In this document: positions 20,485 to 30,713 of the stretch, piece by piece
Position numbering within the stretch: the stretch's first letter is position 1
Layout of the letters: every line of letters begins with the position of its first letter
DNA from: Pelargonium nanum
Taxonomy: Eukaryota; Streptophyta; Magnoliopsida; Geraniales; Geraniaceae
DNA: 30,713 nucleotides
Direction: 5' to 3'
NCBI GenBank assembly: GCA_036897485.1
Contig: JAYMTF010000749.1
Location: 1 to 30,713, forward strand
Notes under the pieces: model-generated
Told to the model about the DNA's origin: nothing
Databases searched by the model: none
The model's input: the letters and a program-made list of their open reading frames with translations, nothing else
Made by a program: the position numbers and the translations under genes

Positions 20485-22995
20485 ATGGCGTCCTCAAAAG
20501 CTATGGAGGTGGACGATAGCTTCAGAGCCCGGGTAGACAAGGTATTTGGCTCACTCGCTTCTTCAAAATCTTCTCCGGCGTGGTCTCTCACCGACGACGA
20601 GATCGAGCGGCGAGAGTGGAGGCGCGACACGGACACGTCCGACAGAGATGAAACTCCGTGCTCCTCTTCGTTTGACGGATTTTTACCGAAAGATCGGAAG
20701 GTTTCGAGAAGAAATCGTCGAAAAGAATTCGAAGTCGGTGACGGCGGCGACGAGGAGGATGGTGACGATGGTTGGGAGATTAGATCTTCGATAGGTCTTG
20801 ACCCTACTCTCGATCGCGAGGTAGTATCTTATTCTCCTTTTAATTGTTTGATTATTAATAAATCAGTATATGTTATGTATTTTTTTCATGGAGTAAAAAC
20901 TTGAAGATGTGGCTTAAGTATATTATTTGGTTGGAGATGTAGTTTAGAGCTAAATTTGTTGAATAAGCAAAAAAATATGCATTTCTAATCAAATTTTATA
21001 ATGTGTAAATGATATGGCTTGACATGGATGTGATAAAGAATACTGGGTTTAGATCTCGTAGCCGGGTCTTAAAGATGGTTATCAAATTCAAAATGCAGTT
21101 TGTTTATTGGAATGCACTGAATATGTGGTCCATTAATCCATTGTACATGTTTAGTGTGGAAACACAGCAACACACACGGTTGGAAGTGGTTTTGTGGAGC
21201 CATATCTTGTTTCGACTGAGTAGTGCAATCTTGTATTTTAAGGACAAAGCTTAGTTCCATCAAGGTTCTTACTACAGTAATGAGGTTTATGGATGTACTC
21301 GAGTTAACATTTCTGGGTTTACCTCAAGTTCCTGGATTTAGGCTAGACATCATCACATAAATTAGAGCAAAAGTGCAAGGCGAGAGTACATCATTTAGAT
21401 GTCTTTTGAAATTCTAAGAATCGGGAATGTTGGGAACTTATGAATGTTAGTAGTGATGTGTGAACAAGTGGACTAAAATACCCGATTACATAGAGTCTTG
21501 GTGCTGCATGTCTTCACACAGGTCAATTCTTTATATGGAAGGAAATTGATATAGTACCCAAAAAAAAAAAAACTTATGTGACTATTTTGTTACATTTCTA
21601 ATGTCTTCCTACTTGCTTATGTTTCTGTATTCCTTTAAAACGTTTTAATCCATGCTTGTATAAAATTCCAGAAGTTTGTGACAGTGATTGGTTAGTAGTG
21701 TAATCTCTGAAGAAGTTTGCCCATGATTCTCGGACACTCTTCAAATACATGTCGTACACTTGATTTTTCATGTCCCCCAATTTTCTAATAATGTTTTTAA
21801 GTGGACATGTGTAAATACCCTACGTATGCCCCCATTTTTTTCTTAAAATGAATTGATTGATCTTGTTCTACATTGTAAAACACATTGACAAACATGACTT
21901 TGTGTTACTTGTATGCACTAATATAGCAAATATAAGCTTTCATTTATTATTATTGAACGTATTCTTAACATATCGTGTCAATCTATGATTTATTGATTTT
22001 ATATAAATTGCGTGTTGTTGTATCCATGTCTCGTATCTTGTACCTGTGTCTATGCAACATTGAGGTTTGCACATTGATGTTCCCTGGTAGTCATTTCTCG
22101 AGAGACTGACCTTTCTTTTCTGTTTTTATCATTCAACGTGCAGGATGAGGAGGATGAATTTGACAAAGTGGCTTCAGGTAGAGAAAATGCTGGTGATCGC
22201 ATGTATATGAGGAATGTTTCTGATCATGGGGATTATTTGAACTCGCACAATGTGCTTCCCAAAACCAAGGATCCACGTGCCAATCACTTGGCAGCAAAAA
22301 TCAGGCTAAAAGAAGATGAAGACGAAGCTGAAAAAAGTCGTCCTTCTAAGGCAAATGTTGCAGAAGCTGAGGAGCCACATGTAGAAGCATCAGAAAATGG
22401 TTCCCAGCCAAAGTCTATACTGAAAAGGAAAGACAGGGATACAGATTTCAAGTCGCGAAAACGTGTCAAATTTAACTCTGGTTTGACAGATGCTGGTGAA
22501 ACACAGGATGCAGAGACCCCATCCGAGACTTCAATAGCCCTGCAAAATGAAACTGCTGTAGCCCAAAATACTAATAGGGTTCCAGATTACATTCTGAATC
22601 CTTCAAATTACAAACATTATACTTTTGATACATCTACTGATGATGATGTATCCAACAAGACCAATACTGAAGCTTGTATGGGCTTCCTTAAGCTTGTCCA
22701 AAGATCAAAGGCAACAGAGCTGGATCATGCTTCAGCTGAATATCCAAAATCAGTGACTTTTATTCCAAAGAAAAAGGGTAACAGCAGTGAGGTAAAGCAA
22801 CACAAGGAAGGTAGTGATACTCAATCAACAAACCGAACAGGTTACCCCGTTGGCATTGCAGCTGGAGAAGTTGAACAAGATGAAACCAGTGCAATGGATG
22901 AAGATGTACCCGAAACAGAAGAAGCCGACAAGGGAGGAGTCTATCTTCAGAAGCCAAGTCGTAGGTTTAGAAATCCGTCGAGGTCTGATGACTGA
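20485..22995 (+). CDS. TSSC4-family nuclear protein (2 exons)
   Basis: Exons are 20485-20820 and 22144-22995 with a 1323-base phase-0 GT-AG intron, giving 395 aa. The start ATCCATGGCG has a good plant context. The frame extends upstream to 20404, but that codon is TTG. The protein is acidic and mostly disordered. The N-terminal part (about 8-20, then WSLTDDEIERREW at 33-45) and the motif VPDYILNPSNYKHYTFD at 258-274 are what I use to place it in the TSSC4 family. The animal member is a U5 snRNP assembly chaperone, so a role in spliceosome biogenesis is inferred. A basic patch at 202-222 contains SILK (203-206) and RVKF (219-222), and KSVTF occurs at 314-318; all three resemble protein phosphatase 1 docking motifs. 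Arabidopsis relatives have been called midasin-like, so the name is uncertain although the gene is clearly real. Confidence 0.75.
20821..22143 (+). other. long intron of the TSSC4-family gene
   Basis: GT at 20821-20822 and AG at 22142-22143 bound it. AT-rich, with an A run near 21559-21570. Short open frames occur on both strands but none shows family features. I see no defined transposon in it. Confidence 0.8.
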
Positions 22996-23527
22996 CTCTT
23001 GAAGCTGTATGTTGTACTGTCAAGTGGTTCCCTTCTACCAGTGTCATAGTGTCTGTAGCATTCATCTTCTGTACTTTGTTTCAACAGGCTGTTTTTATGT
23101 AATCAATGCCTTTTTCATGGAAATCTTATTATGTATGTACTGTTCATAGGAAAAGGCAAATCAGGAAAACAAGTGGTATAGCACTTGAGAACCTAATAGT
23201 CTGTACAATGACCAAAACAGTCACAAGGGCTCATAAATAAATAAACAGCAACTTGAACATAGAATAATTTCTGTACTTATTTATGTGTATGGAACCTATA
23301 ATGACAGTCAGTCAGAAGAATATGAAGTGAAAAAACTGTGGACTTCCAATAAGAGAAAAATAAACCTATAAATAAGAAAACAGTTTTGATTTTGAAGGCA
23401 AATGATCCTAAGATAAATCATAAAAATTTGAATCTGTCAATTCTTCAGCCTCTACTATGGTCTCTCTTCCATCTCCATGGGTGTTGAGCACTTCTTGTTA
23501 TATACACTATATTTTGACTGCCTTTCT
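22996..23527. other. convergent 3' flanks of the TSSC4-family and ASR3-like genes
   Basis: The TSSC4-family gene ends at 22995 going right, and the original end of the ASR3-like frame is at 23528 going left, so both 3' untranslated regions must fit in about 530 bases. The AATCAA word at 23101-23106 is a possible poly(A) signal for the plus-strand gene. No other gene is visible. Confidence 0.5.
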
Positions 23528-23725
23528 CTACAACTTATCAGCAATTTTCCCCAGAGCATCCGCGAGCTTGTTCAGAACAGCAACTAAGCTATCAGCATGG
23601 TCTTTTCGCTGCTCCCGTTCCATTTGGAAATTGGTGTTTTGGGCCTCAAGTTGGGCATTCAGCATTTTTCCATTCCTTTCCATGATGTCAATCAACTGAC
23701 TCTGCAAGCTGGTTGCTTCCTCGTC
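23528..23725 (-). pseudogene. orphaned C-terminal coiled-coil tail of the ASR3-like gene
   Basis: Directly after the in-frame TGA of the trihelix gene, the same reading frame stays open for 65 codons and closes with TAG at 23530-23528. It encodes a Leu/Gln/Glu-rich helix with words such as LQSQLIDIMERNG, QLEAQN, EREQRKDHADSLVAVL and a final KLADALGKIADKL. This is the conserved coiled-coil end of ASR3-type proteins. The lack of any other disabling change suggests that the stop is recent, or an error, or that part of the population has an intact allele. Confidence 0.85.
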
Positions 23726-26104
23726 TCATCCATCTGTGGCAGTCCGTTTCCTTTTCCGACCATCTTGTGAAGCAGATCCTAATTCAGGAGCTGAAGCTGG
23801 CTGTTTCTCGTTTGATGTTCCTGCATACCAAGGCAAAGAAGTAGGCTTGTTGTCAATGAACTCTATTGCTAGGACTCAGATCACAATGACATAGTTGACC
23901 ATGTAAATGCAAGTTACTAGATCTCAGCAATACACTTCTTTTTTCCAAATGTACTAGAAGATTGCCGCAACTAGGCAGTCTGAAACTATATTTTCTCTCC
24001 GTCCCAAAATAAGTGTCTTGTTTCCTTTTTAGAAAGTTAGTTATGCATAAATTATCAATGATGTCCCTATAATAAGTTAGTTAATAGAAGAGAGAATATA
24101 CAACACTAATAGACATGCTGTTCAAAACTTCAAATAACGGTGTGGCAAAGTAATCAACTGATCTCAAACCGTAGGTACAGTGGAAGACACTCAACAAGTC
24201 TTCAGAAGGAACCAACGAGTAGAGCCCTAAACCACAATCGATACATAATTGATTGAGTACCAGCAAAGCAACAAAAAGTGATAAACAATATTCAAGGAAT
24301 TCGCAGCTAACCATTATACCATATAGTCTTAAAGTTCTAGTTCAATAAATAGAACTTAAAGATAGATAATAAAAGGCACCTCAACTCAATGCACTGTAGT
24401 ATCAGCTATCAAGAGGTTGTTCAGGCCCACCACCAACCAAAGCGAAAAAGTCCAAAGTACATTTAGCAACTTACCCTTGGAACTTTTAGCCAAACTCTTA
24501 AAACCCTAGCACAATAAATGATGTTCAAGAGAAGGGATGTGAAATGGGTGTTAAAAGGCACCCCTTATTTCAATGTAGTTGCGATAGGTTATGTCATGTG
24601 TGGGGCTCATCGGTACGTGTATACCACCAACGTTAAATGTTGGAAGGTCAAAAAACAAGCATCTGACTCCTACCCTAAGCAATTCTTGAGAGTAGAGAGG
24701 TTGGGGGAAAGAGACTCGGATTATTAGCATTAATTGTAACCGAGAGTTTATGGCTATCAGTTTAACTAAACCTATCATGACAAGTTGACAACAATGTGCA
24801 CCGAAACAAACCATTCAGAACAAATCTCAGTAACCGTATCACCAGAATAGAAAGTTACCAAACTCGAATCACTTCGAATTATTTCCCAATGTCATGTTAC
24901 AGTAACAGGTAAAGAAGCAAGATATGCTTGTTTTACAAATGGAGATAGTAGTGGCATTACCTTGAGCTTGAGAGGGTCTTGGACCACTTTGTGCTTGAGA
25001 GGACCTTGGAATTGGTTGATACTGCTTTTCTGTAAATGCCAAAAAACATAACAAGTAAAAAAAAACAGTTACAAGAGTAAACAAATGAGATCAAATGGTA
25101 CCCAGAATCAAATTATCCATTGTAAATCCAATATCACCAACTTCCCATGAAAAAACACAAAATGTTCCACAGTAGATTTGTTATAATAATCCAATAAAAA
25201 ACCACAGCCCAGCCAATTCGAATAAAAGAATCCCACCAGAAGAGGAAAATATATATTTATTTATATTTTTTGCAAAATGGGTTATCATTTTTATATAAGA
25301 AAATTGATGATCCACATATTCCAATGAAATACAATCCACTTCGATAATCAAAATTCATAAAAATTCAAACTTTATTCGAGTTTCGAATCAATCACCTGAA
25401 ATCGGCATCGGAGCCGGAATCGCCAGCGGAACCTCCTTCTCCGGGCTCCCGCCACCGTCCTCCTGGTCCGAGAACAGCCCGTCCTCCGCCGCCGCGCTCC
25501 GGCCGCTGTCAAACACCGCCTCCTCCGAAACCTCCACGGACTCCTCTTTCGCCACCGCCTGCGGCGGAGCCGCCAGGGAGAGAATCGGAAGCGCCGGAGA
25601 AATAGCTGGAGCTCCGTCGAGAATATCGTAAACCTCCCTATCGAAAAAACCCGGAAGCTTCCTCTCCCGCCTCAAATCGTTCCTCATGACCCAAAACGAC
25701 TCCGTATCCTCCTTTATCTGCGACTCCCACTCCTTGATCTTCTTGTAATCTCCGGCCAGATTGCTCCACCGCTTCCGACACTGGACCGGTCCCCGGTTCA
25801 CGCCGTGGCGCTTGCAGTACGACGAAACCGAAGCCCACTTCGGCTCCACCTGACCCGACCCGAAAGCCATCCCCGCCGTCCGGCCCCGCCGGACCCGATT
25901 CTCCGCCACCCGCTTCCCCTGAATCAGCACCAGAATCTCCTGCCGCGTCCATCGCGGGAGCCTCGGGACTCTGCTCCCGTCGTCGCCTCCTCCCTCCATC
26001 GCAGCAGGCCGACCCTCGACGGCGACGGTTACGGACGCGCTGTTGGCGGCGGCGGCGCCGTCAACAGGGCTCGCGGTGGCGAGGCTAAGCTGTTCCAGAG
26101 CCAT
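23726..26104 (-). CDS. ASR3: ASR3-like trihelix transcription factor, truncated by an in-frame stop (3 exons)
   Basis: ASR3 (SH4-related trihelix) is a nuclear repressor that restrains pattern-triggered immune gene expression downstream of MPK4 in Arabidopsis. Exons are 26104-25396, 25029-24961 and 23820-23726, with both introns in phase 1. As read, the protein has 290 aa; without the stop it would have 356. The start MALEQL matches the family, and the codon at 26113 is TTG, not ATG. The trihelix domain spans about 49-145 with the three conserved tryptophans W52, W90 and W113 and the run SYCKRHGVNRGPVQCRKRW. A degenerate EAR-like LSL occurs at 175-177. After KRKRTATDG the codon at 23728-23726 is TGA. 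The stop is in the last exon, so nonsense-mediated decay is unlikely to remove the mRNA. A point mutation, an allele, or a base-call error are all possible. Confidence 0.92.
23991..24100. mobile_element. Stowaway-type MITE end in ASR3-like intron 2
   Basis: The text CTCCGTCCCAAAATAAGTGT at about 23997-24016 is the standard terminal sequence of plant Stowaway (Tc1/mariner-type) MITEs, followed by the usual CTTGTTTCC words. No matching inverted end is seen within the next few hundred bases, so the copy is truncated or heavily decayed. It lies within the 1140-base intron (23821-24960). The rest of that intron shows no gene. Confidence 0.7.
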
Positions 26105-26330
26105 AAAGTCCAAAGCAGCAGTAATGTGCTTAAACGCACGTGACTAAAAAACGGGTGGGTCGATATTAACGGCGTTTTGGGAAAAACGGCCCGTTACGGC
26201 GTAACAGAGGAGGAGAAGGTCATTGACTCATCTTTTTTTTCAATTCCTCAGCAAAAGCTAACAAAGTTTATATTTTTCTTGTTTTGAAGGAAATGAGAAA
26301 GAGAGAGAGAGAGAGAGGTTTTGGTATTTG
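26105..26330 (-). promoter_or_regulatory. ASR3-like leader/promoter with G-box and GA repeat
   Basis: A G-box, CACGTG, within GCACGTGAC lies at 26137-26142, only about 33 bases before the ATG, so it may be in the leader. GC-rich words with ACGGCG and ACGG repeats follow at about 26160-26210. A GA repeat lies at 26301-26317 (CT-rich on the transcribed strand), a common plant core-promoter feature. No TATA word is clear. Confidence 0.45.
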
Positions 26331-29300
26331 GGATTTGGGAATGGGAATTGGTAGTGTATTTGGGGGAGGGTTTGTTTGTTTTCTTTTTACTATACAAACA
26401 ATTTGACCCAAAACCCCTAATGAGGGATATATTTGGAATTAAATTAAAAATGGGTCATATCATTAAGCCCACAATTAATGGGATTTTTCATATTTGTAGA
26501 TTGAGAGGTTACTTCCTTGATTTGGGCATCTAATCTTTTAAGGGCACACCCAATCTCCTTTGCTACCACCAACACTTGAAAATAAAATCAAAAAATAAAC
26601 ACCCACTATATGTGGGTCATTTTCTAGGGTAGAATATGGTATTTATACGCGTTTTTTGGGCCACCTCTTTTCTTTGTTTTTAATATTTTTGGTCCAATTC
26701 CAACCTATTGCCTTTTGTTTGTATTACCCTTTACTATACTTTTTTTTTCATATATTTACTGTTTTGACTTTTATCTTGGTCAAACCCACTCATGTATTCC
26801 CTTCTAACACTTTAAAAATTGTTTTATTATCATCTCCGTCATCACTATATGTTAGTGCGCGACAATATGTTTACTACGGGTAAATTAACTTTTTCCGTGT
26901 TTTAAATTGTATTTTAGTGATTATGTTAGTTTTATAGTTTGCTTCTACTCTATTGGTGGAAGTTGCGACATGTCTTTTATTGTAAGAAGTTTTGTATTGT
27001 CTTCCCTTGTTGTGAGTTTTTCTTTTTCTTTCATTATGAGTAGGGTGGGAGGTGGAGCGTCAAGTTATTGAAGCAATTTCTATCGAGAAAATCTTCAATT
27101 GTGTGATGGATTAGGGGTGGTAAGAGATAGTGATGGAATAGGATGCATTTCAAGTCATGGAGGTTGTGAAAACTTGCGGATAACAGTATTTTCAGTTTGA
27201 TTTTGAGTAATAAATTTGAATATTACTAGACTTTTTACTAGTAATTTTTTTGTTTCGCTTGTAGATTTGCGAATCAAGGACATGTTTTTACTAGGTCATC
27301 GGATTTTGTGTCATACTTAGAATCGTGAGTAGGTTTACATGCCTCTAACGTAATTTCAAATATGTTTATGTTTGGCTCATATATAGATAATAGATGAGTT
27401 ACTTTAAAAAGAAAACATATAAAATTGTAGTGGATTTTATTCATTTTATGTGAGTGATGGTTGGTTTGTATCAAGGATTATGGTTGGAGTTTGATTATAA
27501 AGTTTCTAGAAGCTTGTGTGAATGATAATTTCAAAATGTTGGAAAAAAACTTAAAATTTAAAATATTTGACCATTCGCAACTTTAAACATTTTAATGTAG
27601 TCATAGATATAAATGAAACGGTAAAAGCAATGCGCACGATAAGATGATATGGGCGCCCAACCCTACCAACAAGAAAAGAAAAAATAAAAACTTCTCCACC
27701 TCTCTTTTCTCTCTCTCCTCCTCACCACCACTCTTATCTATATGAATCATTTGCCTTAATCTTTCACTTAATGGCTAATTCTTAGGGATGGCCCTCCATT
27801 AAAGCCACTTTTGTTTTTGCTGTTTAGGGTTTGGAAAGAAAATTAATGAGTTGAAATTCCAAGAATGCCCCTCCCCATATCCAATCACCCTCTCCCCATG
27901 ACTAATTGAATTGAATTAGCACATATTTTATCATGAAAAGGGGAAGGTTATAGGGATGGGTTTGGAAGCACATATCTCATGAGGGATTGTGATTTGGAGG
28001 GTTAGTAAAGGGTCATATTCTCCTTGTGATCCAGTGGGGACCACCTTGATGCTCATAGTGCCCTCTCATTTTCATTTTGGTCTTACTCTTTGCACCATTC
28101 CAAGGGGTTACCTATGCATTGTGGATATCCTTTATTAGATGGTTTATCTTATTATACTACTAATTCATTTCTTTAATTTTGTTTATGTAGAGAATAGAGA
28201 CCTCACCTCTTTTAATGACCAAGACTTTTATTACTCATTTCATAATATGAATGTTTGTGATTTCAATTTCTAAACAAAAGTGTGTGAACTTATGAGTTAT
28301 ATATGATGGGTAGTATTTGTATTTTTAAGTCTGAGTTATAAAAATAAACATATTTGTAAATGTAACGTATGACTCAATATATAACTTTTTTTGTTTACTG
28401 AATCGTTGGTTTGACTATCTCGAATAAATATGCAAATAAGTCAAGTAACAAATGTAACTGAAAAGTAAAAGTGAATAAAATTTTGACCAATTAGAAGAAA
28501 AGTTGATCAAATTGTCATTTTAAATTTTATAAATCCTATCTCTTAAATGTTTTATACTACTAATATGTGTAAGAGTGAGGTAACAAATCAAACTAATTTT
28601 GACCAATTAAATAAGTTCCATCCATTTTTCTTAGTTTTGGTTGACTACTATAAGAATCAAAGTGATTTATAATATATAAAAAAATACACTTTGTTCTTCC
28701 TTTTTATATACATAAATTGCATAACAGGGGTCACAAGTTCACTAAAATATATATATTTTGGACTTTTAAAACTACAATAAGGATAGAAAATAGATTTAAA
28801 AGTTGTCTTTTATCTGCCTTTGATGTGTTCGTTGTGTTTACACCTTAAACTTCTGTTTTCGTTTCTCAATTACTATCAACTCCCCTTTGAAATAACAATT
28901 GAACATAAGCATATGTAGATCTTCTTTTTGAAAGCTGATTGGGAGATACACATAGATCATTAAGATGCTTACGATGCCCAAACTTGTTACATACGACTTT
29001 TTCTTTTATTTTCTCGATTGTAACCATAGTCATCGAATCGAACTAGTAAACCATTTCTAGAACATATACATATTTCCATTTTATAAATATCTTAGTGTAG
29101 ATCCTTAAGATACACATGGAAACAAAAATAAGAAATATTATGCACCAATTGTTGGGGCTTATTGTAAATACTTGTTGAAGACATTGACTAATTCCGTGGG
29201 TTAATTGGAAGATTATCACAAACCTAACATTGCTGAAAAGAAGTAATGTTTTAGGTCACGTTTCCATGTAATGCCAAAAAGAAGAAAGAAAAAAGGTTAT

Positions 29301-29600
29301 GATCCACTCATAAGAAAGCTCATCAAAATTTAGCCATTTTAGGGATCATTTTAATTAATACGCAAAAATGTACTACTTGTCTTTCAATTATTGTCACGTG
29401 TGTTTTTCTTTATTTTTATCTTTACCTATCCAAATAAAGCTCAAATGTTCCTCATATATGAATTAACTCAAAATAATTTATGAGCATAATATGGTTTTGA
29501 ATTTATAGAATCACTTCATTAATATTTTATAAATAGAGAATCGTAATGGAAATCATCATTTAAATGTGAAATTTTATAGGTTAAAACATAGGTATGCATG

Positions 29601-29644
29601 TCAAAACTACGTAGTTTTGATTAATTTGTCATTTATGATAAATG
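29601..29644. repeat. perfect 20-bp palindrome next to a 15-base palindrome
   Basis: TCAAAACTACGTAGTTTTGA at 29601-29620 is a perfect palindrome. Ten bases on, CATTTATGATAAATG at 29630-29644 is another with a single central base. Related words (ACATAGTTTTGATA near 29686, AATTATGTCGTTTTAG near 29720) follow within 130 bases, and a variant (AAAACTACGTCGTTTC) occurs in the AGD3 upstream region near 15807. Confidence 0.8.
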
Positions 29645-30443
29645 CGTATAATATTTTGTGGATACATTTTTTTTAATCTAAATTACATAGTTTTGATATT
29701 CTTCTCAAATAATTATTCAAAATTATGTCGTTTTAGGTGTATGACTTACTTGATTAACTATAGATAAGTCGAATCACCTAATTTTTACTAAATTATATAC
29801 ATTAATCTCTTAGTTAAGTTTCTAAAAATTGAAAACTCTAACCGCTCTCTATTTTCTTCTCAATGTTTTATCAATTTTTTTTGAACCACTGTCGATAGTT
29901 CTTACTATCGTTCAAAATTTACTCTTGCTAATGTATTTGGTTGTATATCTTATGTATTTCTAACTACGAGTGTAATTCGATATTGAAATTAATATGTATT
30001 AAAAATGAAATCTCTTAATTTAGTTAGTGTTTCGATAATTATACAATATAAATTAAGTGTTGTTGAAGACGGAGGTTGCAAGGTGCCATCACTCGAATAT
30101 ACTATACTACTGCCTATTTATTTGGTTTTTGCATTTATTTATTTTCAAAATGATTTGTTTTTCATGCCCATGCAATGGTTCAACTGTCAAATCGTAATTG
30201 AATAGCTAATACTTTTTGACAAATCAAATAAAAAGTGGTTAATATTTGAGAAAGTTACGTGGAAAACTAATAGATTATATTTAAGCTACCTACACTACAC
30301 GCCTATCCTAATACGATATTTTTTTAGATTAAAATGAGATCAAGTTGCTTTTAGGCTTTAGCAATGGTGATAGTCAAAATAAAGATAGATAGTTGCACAA
30401 TTAATAGCAACCCCTAACACGTCCACCTTAATAATTCATGTGT

Positions 30444-30467
30444 AAAACCCAAGAGCGCTCGGGTTTT
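30444..30467. repeat. GC-centred hairpin
   Basis: AAAACCC at 30444-30450 pairs with GGGTTTT at 30461-30467. Inside it GAGCGCTC (30453-30460) is a perfect 8-base palindrome, with two unpaired A residues on the left. It is unusually GC-rich for this AT-rich region. Function unknown. Confidence 0.6.
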
Positions 30468-30713
30468 TTTTGGGGTGTGTCCATTTCTTCCCTCAAACAA
30501 AAAATCGGAGGAGCCTCTTTTTCACCTGGGAACAAGATGGAGTTCTTTTCGTCTCGATAAGACTTTAGATTTTGATTGAGTTATTAAGATGTTATCTTGA
30601 GAAGATAAAAATAAAAAAAATGAAGGTAGACAAAAAAAAGCTATTCAATTCTCAAAAGAGAATAGAAGAAATCCTATTTTCATAGAATATCTTAATTCAA
30701 TTCTATGTAATGA

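Larger units (their letters stand above)
26331..30713. other. long gene-poor AT-rich region
   Basis: About 4.4 kb with no supportable gene on either strand. Frames above 60 codons (26656-26883, 27274-27474, 30005-30205) are AT-rich, hydrophobic by composition and match nothing. A C/T-rich stretch at about 27690-27730 and a somewhat more balanced block up to about 28140 could be the distal promoter or the remains of a gene, but I see no codon signal. Palindromes are listed separately. Confidence 0.5.

Noticed and set aside
23457..23699. Plus-strand frame of 80 codons
   Set aside because: It is the antisense shadow of the ASR3-like C-terminal coiled-coil tail.
26105..26113. A three-residue longer start for the ASR3-like protein at 26113
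   Set aside because: That codon is TTG. The ATG at 26104 gives MALEQL, the family start.
30630..30713. Possible organelle DNA insertion at the right edge
   Set aside because: The AT-rich text feels organelle-like, but I could not identify any chloroplast or mitochondrial gene in it.

Overview
This is a nuclear chromosomal window from a flowering plant, almost certainly a eudicot. Five protein-coding genes have short GT-AG-bounded exons separated by AT-rich introns. The spacers are AT-rich and carry plant transposon debris: tRNA-derived SINEs, a Stowaway-type MITE end, an LTR-like segment and a Ty1/copia fragment. The texture would fit Rosaceae, but nothing seen here fixes the family.

Layout. 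(1) 1-1383: a gene-free, repeat-like stretch. (2) 1384-2037, minus: LIR1, a light-regulated chloroplast protein of 143 aa in three exons. (3) 3517-5529, minus: CORYNE (CRN), a membrane-bound pseudokinase of 397 aa in two exons. (4) 7133-15149, minus: AGD3 (VAN3/SCARFACE), an ARF GTPase-activating protein of 834 aa that I rebuilt as 19 coding exons, every junction in frame. (5) 15150-20484: the AGD3 upstream region, then about 4.5 kb of repeats including two parallel SINE copies and a broken copia reverse-transcriptase piece. (6) 20485-22995, plus: a TSSC4-family nuclear protein of 395 aa in two exons. (7) 23726-26104, minus: an ASR3-type trihelix transcription factor whose last exon has an in-frame TGA that cuts off 65 otherwise open, family-like codons. 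(8) 26105-30713: about 4.6 kb with no gene I can support, only AT-rich sequence and several perfect palindromes.

The genes do not form a pathway. CRN and AGD3 lie in tandem on the same strand, and their Arabidopsis counterparts (At5g13290 and At5g13300) also carry adjacent locus numbers, so this pair looks like conserved microsynteny. CRN acts in CLE peptide perception in meristems and vasculature. AGD3 acts in vesicle traffic needed for continuous veins.

The most checkable oddities are the premature stop in the ASR3-like gene, a paired SILK + RVxF docking signature in the TSSC4-family protein, and a piece of CRN upstream sequence that recurs inside the CRN intron. I saw no sign of an undescribed multi-gene system. 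All exon models come from reading splice sites by eye, and the untranslated ends are not resolved.
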